Numbered from the stretch's first letter, positions 48,486 to 57,806 are shown. The stretch: DNA of 61,944 nt from Pullilachnospira_A gallistercoris (GCA_018712125.1 DVHM01000031.1:1-61944); one strand, 5' to 3'. Notes: generated from the sequence alone by a model not told the origin. Numbers and translations are program-made.

Positions 48486-49847
48486 ATGGGATTTCCAAAG
48501 AATTTTATCTGGGGAGCGGCGAGCGCCGACTACCAGATTGAAGGCGCGTACGATGAGGACGGCAAAGGGGCGGGTATCTGGGATGCCCTCTCCGAAGGCC
48601 ATGTGAAGCACGGAGAGAATGGAAATGTGGCCTGCGATCACTATCATCGCTATAAGGAGGACGTGGCCATCATGAAGGAGCTGGGGCTGAAAGCCTACCG
48701 TTTTTCTGTGAGCTGGCCCCGCATCATGCCCCGGGAAGGGGAGATCAACGAGAAGGGAATCCAGTTCTATCAGAATCTGGTGCAGGAACTGCTGGACGCC
48801 GGCATCACGCCCATGTGCACGCTGTTTCACTGGAATCTTCCCATGTGGCTGCACGAGAAGGGAGGATGGCACAATGAGGCGGTCAGCGACTATTTTGCCG
48901 AGTACGCAAAGGTGGTTGTGGATGCCCTGTCGGATAAGGTAAGCTTCTGGATGACCATCAATGAACCTCTCTGTTTTGTGGTAAACGGTTACATAACCGG
49001 GGATCACGCTCCCTTTGAGCGGGCGTTTGACGACATGACAAAGCTTATGCCTACGGCCACTGCGTTGACCAGAAACGCGCTGCTGGCCCACGGGAAGGCG
49101 GTAAAGGTGATCCGGGAGAACGCAAAGCTGACACCGAGAATCGGCATGGCGTTAAATGGCAATATTATCACACCCTGGGGCGATTCCGAGGAGGAGATTG
49201 CGGCAGCCAGGGCGGCGACTTTCCCGGATCATGCGACTTTTTCCGGCTTGAACTGGTGGGCAGATCCCATGGTAAAAGGGACGGCACCGGCCATGCTGGC
49301 GAATGTTTTCAGCGATGAGGATTTCGAGATCATCTGTCAGCCCCTGGATTTCTTCGGGTTTAACTGTTATAATTCCGGCAATTATGACGAGTATACCGGA
49401 AAGAATGAGCATGTGTACTCCGGTATGGCCAGGACATCCATGGACTGGCCGATAACGCCGGATGTCCTCTACTGGGCGGTAAGATTTATCCATGAGCGCT
49501 ATGATCTGCCGGTGCTTATCACGGAGAACGGTATGGCAAATCTGGACTTTGTCATGAGCGACGGAAAGGTGCACGATCCCCAGAGAATCGAGTTTATGAA
49601 AACCTACATCGGCGGCCTGAAGAAGGCGGTGGAGGAGGGCATCCCTGTTCTGGGATATCTCTACTGGTCGATCATAGACAATTTTGAGTGGGCGGAGGGC
49701 TATGACAAGCGTTTTGGCCTGGTTCATGTGGATTATCGCACGCAGGAGCGCACCGTCAAGGATTCGGGTTACTGGTATGCGGATCTGATTCGGGAGAACG
49801 GCGAGTCGCTGCCTGCGACGCTGCATTTGGATGGCCGTCTGGGGTAA
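48486..49847 (+). CDS. Glycoside hydrolase family 1 beta-glucosidase
   Basis: This 453-residue cytoplasmic retaining beta-glucosidase has the GH1 N-terminal signature FPKNFIWGAASADYQIEGA, acid/base Glu160 in TINEP and nucleophile Glu347 in ITENGM, plus SIIDNFEWAEGY near the C-terminus that forms the aglycone site. Because there is no phosphate-binding signature typical of 6-phospho-beta-glucosidases, and no PTS genes nearby, it probably acts on unphosphorylated beta-glucosides or cellobiose. ATG 48486 follows ACAGGAGG. Second gene after GH39; terminator at 49947. Confidence 0.94.
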   Translation: MGFPKNFIWGAASADYQIEGAYDEDGKGAGIWDALSEGHVKHGENGNVACDHYHRYKEDVAIMKELGLKAYRFSVSWPRIMPREGEINEKGIQFYQNLVQELLDAGITPMCTLFHWNLPMWLHEKGGWHNEAVSDYFAEYAKVVVDALSDKVSFWMTINEPLCFVVNGYITGDHAPFERAFDDMTKLMPTATALTRNALLAHGKAVKVIRENAKLTPRIGMALNGNIITPWGDSEEEIAAARAATFPDHATFSGLNWWADPMVKGTAPAMLANVFSDEDFEIICQPLDFFGFNCYNSGNYDEYTGKNEHVYSGMARTSMDWPITPDVLYWAVRFIHERYDLPVLITENGMANLDFVMSDGKVHDPQRIEFMKTYIGGLKKAVEEGIPVLGYLYWSIIDNFEWAEGYDKRFGLVHVDYRTQERTVKDSGYWYADLIRENGESLPATLHLDGRLG

Positions 49848-49946
49848 CCGTCTTTAGAAGAATGGCGTTTTCCCGATTGACCGCCGCCAGGACGGGATCC
49901 GTCAGAGATTCCAGGGAGCCTGAAGGGTAAATGCGGAGCAACAACA

Positions 49947-49989
49947 GAGACCGGAACGCGGAAGAAAATCCGTTCCGGTCTCTTTTTTT
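49947..49989 (+). terminator. Terminator after the GH39-GH1 genes
   Basis: Twelve-base stem GAGACCGGAACG (49947-49958) / CGTTCCGGTCTC (49971-49982), then seven T. Confidence 0.9.
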
Positions 49990-50002
49990 GTCGGGCGAAT
50001 CC

Positions 50003-50011
50003 TGCTATAAT
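50003..50011 (+). promoter_or_regulatory. Extended -10 promoter for the AraC gene
   Basis: TGCTATAAT (50003-50011) is a strong extended -10 element without a good -35; a start near 50017 gives an 89-base leader. Confidence 0.6.
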
Positions 50012-50105
50012 CTGGGCATAGGTGTACGGGGACGCGAAGCAGGCATGATGGCGTTGGTTCCTGTATATCACATGTTACGGCAAGAAAAGAGACGGAGGCG
50101 CGAAG

Positions 50106-51281
50106 ATGAGGGATCTGGAATATATGCTGGAGCGGATTTCGCTTTGGGAGAAACTGCCGGTGCTGCTGCTGGACGCGGAGGATCATGTGATACCATGGCG
50201 GGACAATATTCTGGATGTGGAAGGTTGGTACGGAGAAAACCCGGACCTGATGGATCTGCTGTTGCATTACCTGAACGGGCACAGGCAGACGATTTATCAG
50301 GAGCAGGAAATTTTTGCCTACGCCGCGGTGGAGGACGAAGAGACCGGAGAGCGCTGTATTCTCGGCCCTGTTGTGTTGGAAAAGAATTTTCACGGCAGCC
50401 TCCGGAATTACCGCAATGTGGGGGCGTACCTGCCGGAGGATGGGAAGCTGCCCTGTGTTTCTCTGGAATATCTGATCAATTGCGTGGAACTTCTCTATTT
50501 TGCGATTTACCATGAACAATTGGATGAGCGGGAGATGCTGGAGAAAATGGGAGGTCAGATTTCCGATAAAGGGGCCAGGGAATGGGACGTCCTCTCCTAC
50601 GAGATTCGAAAGTCCGAGGAGGAGCGCATACCGCTTCCCTACCAGATAGAGCAGCGGTGGACCAGCGCTTTAGAGCAGGGGGAGGAGTACCGGGTAAATT
50701 ACCCCGACGTGATTTCCCGTGTGGGAGAGATGGCAAGGAGCGGCAAAAAGCAGCTGGAATATACGTTTGTGGTCTCCATCACACTGGCTGCCAGAGCGGC
50801 AATCCGGGGAGGCGTGCCCCCGGCGGTCGCTCTGGAGCTGGCGGATGTATGGCTTCAGAAGCTGGAGCAGTGCAGGGATGAAATTCAGATGCATGGAGTC
50901 AATGCGCAGGCTATGAATGATTTTCTGGAGCATGTGCAGGCAGTGAAGAAAAACGACAGGGAACCGGCCTATATTCGGGATTGCAAGGACTATATCGCAC
51001 GGCACCGGACCGGAAAAATCGATCTGAACGCCATGGCGGAGGAATTGCGCATCAGCTACGGCTATCTGTCCAGAAAATTCCGGGAGATTGTCGGGATGAC
51101 GGTGCAGCAGTACATTTTAAAGGAAAAGATCCGCGCCGCAGCCAACATGATTCGCTATTCGGATATTCCGCTCTCGGAGATTGCCAACTATCTGGACTTC
51201 TCTTCCCAGAGTCATATGGGCACTTATTTTAAGAAGGAATACCATATGACACCCAACGAGTACCGGAAAAGATTTCAATAG
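50106..51281 (+). CDS. AraC-family regulator with helical sensor region
   Basis: This 391-residue regulator has a C-terminal AraC domain (about 290-390: IDLNAMAEELRISYGYLSRKFREIVGMTVQQYILKEKI and LSEIANYLDFSSQSHMGTYFKKEYHMTPNEYRKRF). The N-terminal sensor part (1-145) looks PAS-like (VLLLDAEDHVIPWRDNILDVEGW) and the middle is the helical block with AIRGGVPPAVALELADVWLQKLEQ, as in the 27776 and 55015 proteins. It lies 106 bases upstream of the solute-binding-protein gene and probably activates it. The ATG at 50106 follows GACGGAGG. Confidence 0.9.
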   Translation: MRDLEYMLERISLWEKLPVLLLDAEDHVIPWRDNILDVEGWYGENPDLMDLLLHYLNGHRQTIYQEQEIFAYAAVEDEETGERCILGPVVLEKNFHGSLRNYRNVGAYLPEDGKLPCVSLEYLINCVELLYFAIYHEQLDEREMLEKMGGQISDKGAREWDVLSYEIRKSEEERIPLPYQIEQRWTSALEQGEEYRVNYPDVISRVGEMARSGKKQLEYTFVVSITLAARAAIRGGVPPAVALELADVWLQKLEQCRDEIQMHGVNAQAMNDFLEHVQAVKKNDREPAYIRDCKDYIARHRTGKIDLNAMAEELRISYGYLSRKFREIVGMTVQQYILKEKIRAAANMIRYSDIPLSEIANYLDFSSQSHMGTYFKKEYHMTPNEYRKRFQ

Positions 51282-51316
51282 AGAAAGCAATGATTTTATA
51301 AAAAAGTAAATCAGAT

Positions 51317-51347
51317 GATATTTCATGCCGAAATATCCTGCTAAGAT
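51317..51347 (+). promoter_or_regulatory. Solute-binding-protein promoter with palindrome
   Basis: Perfect palindrome GATATTTC-ATGCC-GAAATATC (51317-51337) lies where the -35 should be, followed by TAAGAT (51342-51347). No good -35 is present, which suits an activator such as the AraC protein upstream. Confidence 0.55.
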
Positions 51348-51386
51348 CGGTATATCAGGATAAACCGTAAGGAGGAGAAAAGGCAT

Positions 51387-53330
51387 ATGAAGAGAAGATG
51401 GATCAGCCTGCTGCTGACCGGGACTCTGGTCTTGGGAAGTCTCGCGATGAGCGGATGCGGAAACAGCAGTGACAGCGGGGATGCGGATACGTTTTCCTGG
51501 TGGATTGTCACCACAGACGGGGACGGTACCTACTACGATAAGTACGAGGACCATCCCGGGGTACAGTGGCTGAACAATCAGTACTGGGATGTGGACAATC
51601 ACACGCTGGGGGAGGAAGGAAAGGGGGAAAACATCAAATTTACTTTCCAGACGCCCATCGCGGGTTCCGAGACCGACAATTTCAACACGATGATCGGCAC
51701 GGGCGAGTATACGGATCTGGTGGATTTATCCTACTATACCGGAAGCATCGCGGCGCTGGCGGAGGACGGCGTGCTGATGGATATTACCGAGTACGTGGAA
51801 GAGTACATGCCGGATTACGTGGCGCTGCTGGATGAACATCCCGCCTGGAAATCCCAGGTTACCACCACGGACGCGGACGGAAATGTCCACTATTACTATC
51901 TGCCCCTGCTCAACGACGGGCCGAGGGATCCCTGGGATGGATTCGTGTACCGGCGGGACTGGGTGGTAAAATACGCTGAGCCCACGGAATATGTGTGGGA
52001 CTGGGACAGCGCCTATGTGCAGGAGAACGGCCATCCGGCGGTGACACCTCTGGAGGCGGCAGTGGCATCCGGCAACCTGGAGGGCTGGAAGGCGAATGAA
52101 GTGACAGAGTTTACCGCGAATCCGGGAGATGATCCGGACAACACCTACACGGACAACGTGATCTTCCCCAGCGGAACCGGTAATCCTCTGACCATCAGCG
52201 ACTGGGAGTGGATGTTTGAAGCCTTTGATGCGGCGCTGGAAGAGAGAGGTTACGGGGATGACTCCGATGCCTACTGCATCACGATCCCGTATCAGGGATA
52301 TTTCGAGTATGGCGATCTGGTGTCCTCCTTCGGCGGCGGAAACGGATACTATTATATCAACGATGATGGAGAGGTTACCTTTGACGCCGCCTCCGATAAT
52401 TTCAAGACCTATCTGGAGTGCATGAACACCTGGAACGACAAGGGCTGGCTGGATACCCAGTTTGAGACCCGGTCGGGAGATCTGTTCTACATGATCAACC
52501 AGAGCGGTTTCAACCAGGGCAAGGTCGGCATGTGGGAAGGCATGGTATGGGATACCGGAACAAAGATCCGCACCACCTGTATGGATGCCTCCGACCAGCA
52601 GGACGCCTTCGTGATGGGCTGCGCGTTCCCCATCAACGATATGTACGGAACCGCGGAGCAGATGTATCATGAGCCGGACGCCTTCTATGGCGAGACGGCA
52701 GGCCCCGCCACCGGAGGCGTGGGAATCACGACGAAGGCGGAGGACAAAAATCTGCCGGCGCTGTTTACCTATCTGAACTGGTGCTATACCAGGGAGGGGG
52801 CCCTGCTTGGATCCATGGGACTGAGCCAGGAGCAGTACGAGAGCATGGATTTTGATCCGGACAATTACGCGGAATATGGCTTTACGGACGGCCTGTACCA
52901 CGAGGAGGACCGGGATGGCGTGACGACGTATGTGACCCATATCCCCCAGAATTCCACGCTGAATGGAAACGCGTTTATCACGGGACGTCTGACGGCGCGG
53001 CTGCAGCTGACCGGAACAGGCGATGACCTGGACTATGATATCGACAATGGCGAGAGCGAAGTTTACCAGGCATGCCGTGAGGCGTACGGATCCTACGACA
53101 GTACCGGAAATGTGATCTCCTACGCCACGAAGCTGACGGACGATGAGAATGAGCAGGCGGGAGATGTCTACACTCCGCTGAAGGATTACATGAACCAGGT
53201 CATTCCGAGAATGATCAAAAACGGCGTGGACAGCGAGTGGGATGAGTATGTAAAGACGGTGGATTCCTACGACACCAAGTCTGTCTGCGAGATTTATCAG
53301 AAGTACGTGGATGAGGCTCTTGGCCGGTAA
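51387..53330 (+). CDS. Extracellular solute-binding lipoprotein, family 1 (sugar ABC type)
   Basis: This 647-residue protein has a lipoprotein signal peptide ending at LAMSGC (Cys24) and a family-1-type two-lobe substrate-binding fold (SDSGDADTFSWW, then FNTMIGTGEYTDLVDLSYYTGSIAALAEDGVLMDITEYVEEYMP). It is long for its family, close to LplA-like proteins (500-560), and very rich in Asp. It would capture an oligosaccharide for an ABC importer, but no permease or ATPase gene lies beside it: it stands alone, bounded by a palindromic promoter and a terminator at 53391. Its permeases must be elsewhere, or it serves the neighbouring GPH transporter or acts as a sensor. Confidence 0.87.
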   Translation: MKRRWISLLLTGTLVLGSLAMSGCGNSSDSGDADTFSWWIVTTDGDGTYYDKYEDHPGVQWLNNQYWDVDNHTLGEEGKGENIKFTFQTPIAGSETDNFNTMIGTGEYTDLVDLSYYTGSIAALAEDGVLMDITEYVEEYMPDYVALLDEHPAWKSQVTTTDADGNVHYYYLPLLNDGPRDPWDGFVYRRDWVVKYAEPTEYVWDWDSAYVQENGHPAVTPLEAAVASGNLEGWKANEVTEFTANPGDDPDNTYTDNVIFPSGTGNPLTISDWEWMFEAFDAALEERGYGDDSDAYCITIPYQGYFEYGDLVSSFGGGNGYYYINDDGEVTFDAASDNFKTYLECMNTWNDKGWLDTQFETRSGDLFYMINQSGFNQGKVGMWEGMVWDTGTKIRTTCMDASDQQDAFVMGCAFPINDMYGTAEQMYHEPDAFYGETAGPATGGVGITTKAEDKNLPALFTYLNWCYTREGALLGSMGLSQEQYESMDFDPDNYAEYGFTDGLYHEEDRDGVTTYVTHIPQNSTLNGNAFITGRLTARLQLTGTGDDLDYDIDNGESEVYQACREAYGSYDSTGNVISYATKLTDDENEQAGDVYTPLKDYMNQVIPRMIKNGVDSEWDEYVKTVDSYDTKSVCEIYQKYVDEALGR

Positions 53331-53390
53331 TTCACGGGAGATGATAAGGAGAGTACCTTTCATTTATCATAAAAATACCTCTTTAAAAAG

Positions 53391-53420
53391 GACCGGAAAT
53401 TTGATTTCCGGCCTTTTTTT
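53391..53420 (+). terminator. Terminator of the solute-binding-protein gene
   Basis: GGACCGGAAA (from 53390) pairs with TTTCCGGCC (53405-53413), then seven T. The T-run overlaps the AraC-type half-site that follows. Confidence 0.85.
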
Positions 53421-53471
53421 ACAATATTCTGCTTAATTTTACAATACATGATCGGCTGGGAGCGGTAAAAT
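53417..53471 (+). promoter_or_regulatory. Symporter promoter with AraC-type direct repeats
   Basis: TTTTACAATA occurs at 53417-53426 and again exactly at 53437-53446, a 20-base period. The second copy overlaps the -35 position of a TAAAAT -10 box (53466-53471). This is the class II activator layout of AraC-family regulators. The same repeat stands before the butyrate CoA-transferase gene. Confidence 0.75.
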
Positions 53472-53505
53472 CTCTCCAAGAAGACGGAAAAGAGGAGGTT
53501 TTTTT

Positions 53506-54966
53506 ATGGCAAGACAAAAGAAAGCGTATCCGGAAGACGGCAAGACCATGTTTGGCCTGTCGACGATGGGATGGGCGGACACGATCGCCACATCGTTTAT
53601 CACGGGACTTTTTATGCTGTACCTGACGGATTACGCGAATATCGGGGCTTACGCGGCGACACTGGGGACGACGCTGCTTCTGATCGGGCGGATCATCGAT
53701 ATGGTGGATGATCCGGTGCAGGGATGGATTATGGATCGGACCCGTCCCACAAAGATCGGAAAGTACAAACCCTTTATGATTATCAGTATCATACTGATTA
53801 CGCTGTCCATGTGTTTCCTGTTCAGCGTACCTCAGGCGATCGTACATAACACAGTGCTGACCAGCATCTGGGTCATCTTTTTCTACCTGCTGTATGATAT
53901 CGGGACGGCGTTCAACGCGCAGATTCCCCTGAAACAGTCGCTGACAACGGATCCGAGAATCCGGGCGCGGCATATGACCTGGCCGAGGGTGGTTTCCATG
54001 ATCGTGGTCATTCCCATGTCCTTCTTCATTGCCATGGTAACCGGGCTGAATTCGGTTGTCGGAAACATGAGCAGGAGCTTTTCACTGATGGCGGTTATCA
54101 TTGCCCTGATTGCCGGTATTGTCTCCCTGATCGGTATCGGTGTGGTCAAAGAGGGAAAGCATATGGACGAATCCAGGGAGGAGAAGATCACTTTTAAAGA
54201 GATCGCAAGCCTGTTCGTGGGAAATAAGCCGTTCCTGATCAACACGGTCATGACGATCTTCCACGGGTTCGTGTGGACCATGGTGTTCGCCACCACCACC
54301 TATTATATCAAATGGGCTTACTGTACCGATCTGTCCACGGGAGTTGTGGATCAGGCTGCTTTCGGAACCATGACCATGATTATGGGAATTTTCCAGCTGG
54401 TGCCCAGTATCCTGGGGGCGGCGATTTCTCCGAAGCTGGTCAAAATTTTTGACGGGCCGGTCAAGGTGTTCCAGATCGCGGCGAGTCTCGAACTGATCGG
54501 CGGCGCGGGACTGTTCATCGCCATGATGATGGGCGTGCTGAACAGTTCTCCGGTACTGTACTTTATTCTGATTTTCATTCTCCTGATGGGCGCCGGCCTG
54601 ACCTTTGTGCCCGGTTCCATGATGGGTGTGGAGTGTATGGATTATGCCATGGTAAAGGTTGGAAGAGAGATGCACGGCATTTTCAATTCCGTCAGCAGTA
54701 TCATCAGCAAGGCACAGGCGGCCCTCTCCTCCGCGCTGGTGGGAGCGGTACTGATTGCCATCGGATACGAAGTGGATTCGGCGACGGATACTTTCCTGGG
54801 GGAACTGTCCGCGATACCGGATATGCTGAGATCCTTTATCGTGATCAGCGGTCTGGTGCCCGCGATCCTCTGCGTGATCACGCTGATATGCCTGAAACTT
54901 TATCCCATTGACAGCAAGATGCGCAGTGAGATCAACGAGAAGATCGCGAAACTCAGAGACGAGTAA
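53506..54966 (+). CDS. GPH-family (MFS-type) sugar:cation symporter
   Basis: This 486-residue protein has twelve transmembrane helices in the major-facilitator arrangement and the GPH (glycoside-pentoside-hexuronide) N-terminal motif GRIIDMVDDPVQGWIMDRTRPTKIGKYKPFM, as in melibiose, xyloside and glucuronide symporters. It imports a small glycoside or oligosaccharide with Na+ or H+. ATG 53506 follows AAGAGGAGG. Promoter and AraC-type direct repeats lie upstream, and the AraC gene converging from 55015 is the likely activator. Nearby intracellular GH enzymes could process its substrate. Confidence 0.92.
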   Translation: MARQKKAYPEDGKTMFGLSTMGWADTIATSFITGLFMLYLTDYANIGAYAATLGTTLLLIGRIIDMVDDPVQGWIMDRTRPTKIGKYKPFMIISIILITLSMCFLFSVPQAIVHNTVLTSIWVIFFYLLYDIGTAFNAQIPLKQSLTTDPRIRARHMTWPRVVSMIVVIPMSFFIAMVTGLNSVVGNMSRSFSLMAVIIALIAGIVSLIGIGVVKEGKHMDESREEKITFKEIASLFVGNKPFLINTVMTIFHGFVWTMVFATTTYYIKWAYCTDLSTGVVDQAAFGTMTMIMGIFQLVPSILGAAISPKLVKIFDGPVKVFQIAASLELIGGAGLFIAMMMGVLNSSPVLYFILIFILLMGAGLTFVPGSMMGVECMDYAMVKVGREMHGIFNSVSSIISKAQAALSSALVGAVLIAIGYEVDSATDTFLGELSAIPDMLRSFIVISGLVPAILCVITLICLKLYPIDSKMRSEINEKIAKLRDE

Positions 54967-55014
54967 ATAGGCCGATGTCCGGCAAGCCCATCGGGGAAAA
55001 GCCGGACCACAGAG

Positions 55015-56205
55015 TCAGATATGGTGTTGCTTCCGATACTGCAGGGGAGTGACACCATATTGTTTTTTGAAGACGTTCTGAAAGTAGGACTGACTGGAAA
55101 AACACAGCAGGCTGCTGATCTCGGAGAGCGGTTTTGCCGTGTAGGCCAGCAGGCTTTTGGCCTCCTCCAGCTTGCAGCGGGAGATGAAGGCCCCCACGTT
55201 GATGCCAAGATCGTCCTTGAATTTTTTTGCCACATAGGAGCGGCTTTTCCCGATGTGAGCGGCCACGTCGTTCACACAGATCGTTTCGTTGGTGTGATTG
55301 CGTATGAAAGAGATGCATTCATAGAGTTCCGGGGAGAATTCCGCGGGGATGCGGTTGCGGGAGACCCTCTGGCAGAAATCGATGGCGGCGTCATAGAGCA
55401 AAAGATAGATGTCGGTTGGTAGAGTCATGCGCTCGCATTCCTGAGCGTAGTGATCGATCATCTGATAGGTCTGTTCCGGGTCCAGCCCTCCGGGGATTGC
55501 CCCCAGCACGCCGAGTTTTGTGACGGCCCCGATGAAGATATTTTTGCATTGGCGGAGGGGATTATCTGCCATGACGCCCTCGTTCAGATGATGGAAATTC
55601 TGTGGATTTGCGAAGAAAGTCTTCAGCTTTTCCACATCGCCGGAGGCGATCAGATCGTAGATTTCCCGTTCCAGGGCGTAGGTGTTGTGGGTAACCTGCT
55701 GCTCCTTGTTTTCGCTGTACTGCCGCAGGCTTTTGCGCTGCTGCATCGAGGAGCGGGACGTATCGTCCAGATGGGCGTATGTGCCGATGTCGATGTGCTC
55801 TCTGTTCAGGCAGAAGTGGAGAAAGGCGATCTGGTTGAGGAAGCCGGTATATCCGGTTGTCGGGATGGCGGAGAGGATCGCGAGAATGTCCTCGCGGCGC
55901 TCCCGGGGATGCGTCTGCTCTTTTAGAAAATCGTGAAGGACCTTGTCATCCGGTGCCACATTATAGCAGGGCCCTACACAGAGGCAGTCGTCGGTGTCTT
56001 TGATTCGGATCAGCCCGTAAAATCCTCCGGAGGAGGACGTGCAGATAAAAGGATTTTGCGTCATTTTTTCGATGGCCATCGGCGGAAGAAAGAGAAAGTG
56101 TCCGGGGCATCCGAAGGATACCTGCCCTTTTCGGGTAAAGCAGGTAACGGGGATGTTGGCGGCCTGGTAAAAAAGTGTACAGAAAGTTTTCAGATCCTGG
56201 TTCAT
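55015..56205 (-). CDS. AraC-family regulator with helical sensor region
   Basis: This 396-residue regulator has a C-terminal AraC domain (about 295-395: ICVNDVAAHIGKSRSYVAKKFKDDLGINVGAFISRCKL and PLSEISSLLCFSSQSYFQNVFKKQYGVTPLQYRKQ). Its N-terminal sensor part contains CFTRKGQVSFGCPGHF and a CLCVGPCYN segment, and the middle carries GAIPGGLDPEQTYQMIDHYAQECE, the helical block of its three relatives. It converges on the GPH gene and is divergent from the CoA-transferase gene; the same TTTTACAATA repeat stands before both those genes, making it the best candidate for their activator. ATG 56205 follows GGAGACCTCC...ATGAACC on the complement (AAGGAG). Confidence 0.88.
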   Translation of the reverse strand: MNQDLKTFCTLFYQAANIPVTCFTRKGQVSFGCPGHFLFLPPMAIEKMTQNPFICTSSSGGFYGLIRIKDTDDCLCVGPCYNVAPDDKVLHDFLKEQTHPRERREDILAILSAIPTTGYTGFLNQIAFLHFCLNREHIDIGTYAHLDDTSRSSMQQRKSLRQYSENKEQQVTHNTYALEREIYDLIASGDVEKLKTFFANPQNFHHLNEGVMADNPLRQCKNIFIGAVTKLGVLGAIPGGLDPEQTYQMIDHYAQECERMTLPTDIYLLLYDAAIDFCQRVSRNRIPAEFSPELYECISFIRNHTNETICVNDVAAHIGKSRSYVAKKFKDDLGINVGAFISRCKLEEAKSLLAYTAKPLSEISSLLCFSSQSYFQNVFKKQYGVTPLQYRKQHHI

Positions 56206-56246
56206 GGAAGGAGGTCTCCTTGTCTGATTTTGCCTGATTTGTTTTA

Positions 56247-56302
56247 TTTTACAATATGGAAGATGTTATTACAATATATCAGGTAAATTGTGCCGGATAA
56301 AT
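56247..56302 (+). promoter_or_regulatory. CoA-transferase promoter with AraC-type direct repeats
   Basis: TTTTACAATA (56247-56256) and TATTACAATA (56267-56276) are spaced by 20 bases, as before the GPH gene; an ATAAAT -10-like box lies at 56297-56302, followed by CTCT as in the symporter promoter (CGGTAAAATCTCTCC). This region also is the leader of the divergent AraC gene, so it may be autoregulated. Confidence 0.65.
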
Positions 56303-56462
56303 CTCTGTGAAAGTGATTGTAAAAAGCCGCGTAACATGCTAAGATGAGACTATGACAATTTTTTGACAATCTTTCCCGAACAGGAATTTCCGAGGCGAGG
56401 ATTCGAGGACAAGGATATTTCGGAGGACGGGAAAGAAACAAGAATACGGGAGGATTACGGAA

Positions 56463-57806
56463 ATGGATTTTGCGAAGGAATACGAGCAGAAACTGGTATC
56501 CGCCGATGAGGCGGTAAGGGAAGTCCGCTCTGGGGACTGGGTGGATTTCGGATGGTGCGTGACCACACCGGACGCGCTGGATAAGGCGCTGGCAAAGCGC
56601 ACCGATGAGCTGACGGACGTAAAGCTGCGGGGCGGCATTCTGGTAAAGCCCCTGGCAATCTTTGAGCGGGAGGACGCGGGAGAGCACTTCTGCTGGAATT
56701 CCTGGCATATGGGCGGCATCGAGCGCAAGCTGGTAAACCGGGGATGCGCATACTACTGCCCGATCCGGTATTCGGAGCTGCCCCGGTACTATCGGGACAA
56801 TATTACTCCCAGCCGTGTGGCTATGATGCAGGTAGCTCCCATGGATGAGCACGGATATTTCAACTTCGGACCCAGCGCATCCCATATGATGGCAGTCTGC
56901 GAAGGCGCCGAGAAGATTATCGTGGAGGTCAACAAGAACATGCCCCGCTGCCTCGGAGGATTTGAGGAGGGCATTCATATCTCCAAGGTGGACTACATCG
57001 TGGAGGGAGATAACCCGCCCATCGGAGAACTGGGCGGAGGTGGAGCTGCCACGGAAGTGGATCAGGCGGTGGCGAAACTGATCGTGGAGGAGATCCCCGA
57101 CGGCGCCTGCCTGCAGCTCGGTATCGGCGGCATGCCCAACGCTGTGGGATCTCTGATCGCTGAGTCGGATCTGAAGGATCTGGGTGTACATACGGAGATG
57201 TATGTGGACGCCTTTGTGGATATTGCCAGAGCGGGCAAGATCAACGGCTCCAGGAAGAACATCGACCGCTTCCGCCAGACTTTTGCCTTCGGCGCGGGAA
57301 CCCAGAAGATGTACGACTACATCAACGACAATCCGGAACTGATGAGCGCTCCGGTGGATTACACCAACGATGTGCGCACTATCAGCAAGTTGGACAATTT
57401 CATCTCCATCAACAATGCGGTGGATGTGGATCTGTTCGGCCAGGTCAATGCCGAGTCCGCGGGATTAAAGCACATCAGCGGCGCCGGCGGGCAGCTTGAC
57501 TTCGTCATGGGCGCTTACTTGTCAAGGGGAGGAAAGAGCTTTATCTGCTGCTCCTCCACCTTTACCAACAAGAAGGGCGAGGTGGAGTCCCGCATCGTGC
57601 CGACCCTGGCGCCGGGATCCATCGTGACGGATACCAGAGCCAATATCCACTATCTGGTAACCGAGTACGGTAAGGTAAACCTGAAAGGCCTCTCCACCTG
57701 GGAGAAGACGGAGAAGATCATCTCCGTGGCACACCCCGATTTCCGGGATGACCTGATCAAAGAGGCGGAGAAGATGAAGATCTGGAGAAGAAGCAACAAG
57801 ATCTGA
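56463..57806 (+). CDS. but: Butyryl-CoA:acetate CoA-transferase
   Basis: This 447-residue enzyme of the acetyl-CoA hydrolase/transferase family moves CoA from butyryl-CoA to acetate, the last step of butyrate formation in many gut Firmicutes. It closely matches what I recall of the Roseburia/Eubacterium rectale enzymes, e.g. SGDWVDFGWC, VKLRGGILVKPLAIF, EHFCWNSWHMGGIERK, PCLGG-type and GELGGGGAATEVD, and the C-terminal AHPDFRDDLIKEAEKM. The catalytic Glu is probably Glu245 in GVHTEMYVDA by analogy with 4-hydroxybutyrate CoA-transferase. GAGGQLDF forms the oxyanion and CoA pocket. ATG 56463 follows GGGAGGA. Its promoter carries the AraC-type repeats. Confidence 0.95.
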   Translation: MDFAKEYEQKLVSADEAVREVRSGDWVDFGWCVTTPDALDKALAKRTDELTDVKLRGGILVKPLAIFEREDAGEHFCWNSWHMGGIERKLVNRGCAYYCPIRYSELPRYYRDNITPSRVAMMQVAPMDEHGYFNFGPSASHMMAVCEGAEKIIVEVNKNMPRCLGGFEEGIHISKVDYIVEGDNPPIGELGGGGAATEVDQAVAKLIVEEIPDGACLQLGIGGMPNAVGSLIAESDLKDLGVHTEMYVDAFVDIARAGKINGSRKNIDRFRQTFAFGAGTQKMYDYINDNPELMSAPVDYTNDVRTISKLDNFISINNAVDVDLFGQVNAESAGLKHISGAGGQLDFVMGAYLSRGGKSFICCSSTFTNKKGEVESRIVPTLAPGSIVTDTRANIHYLVTEYGKVNLKGLSTWEKTEKIISVAHPDFRDDLIKEAEKMKIWRRSNKI

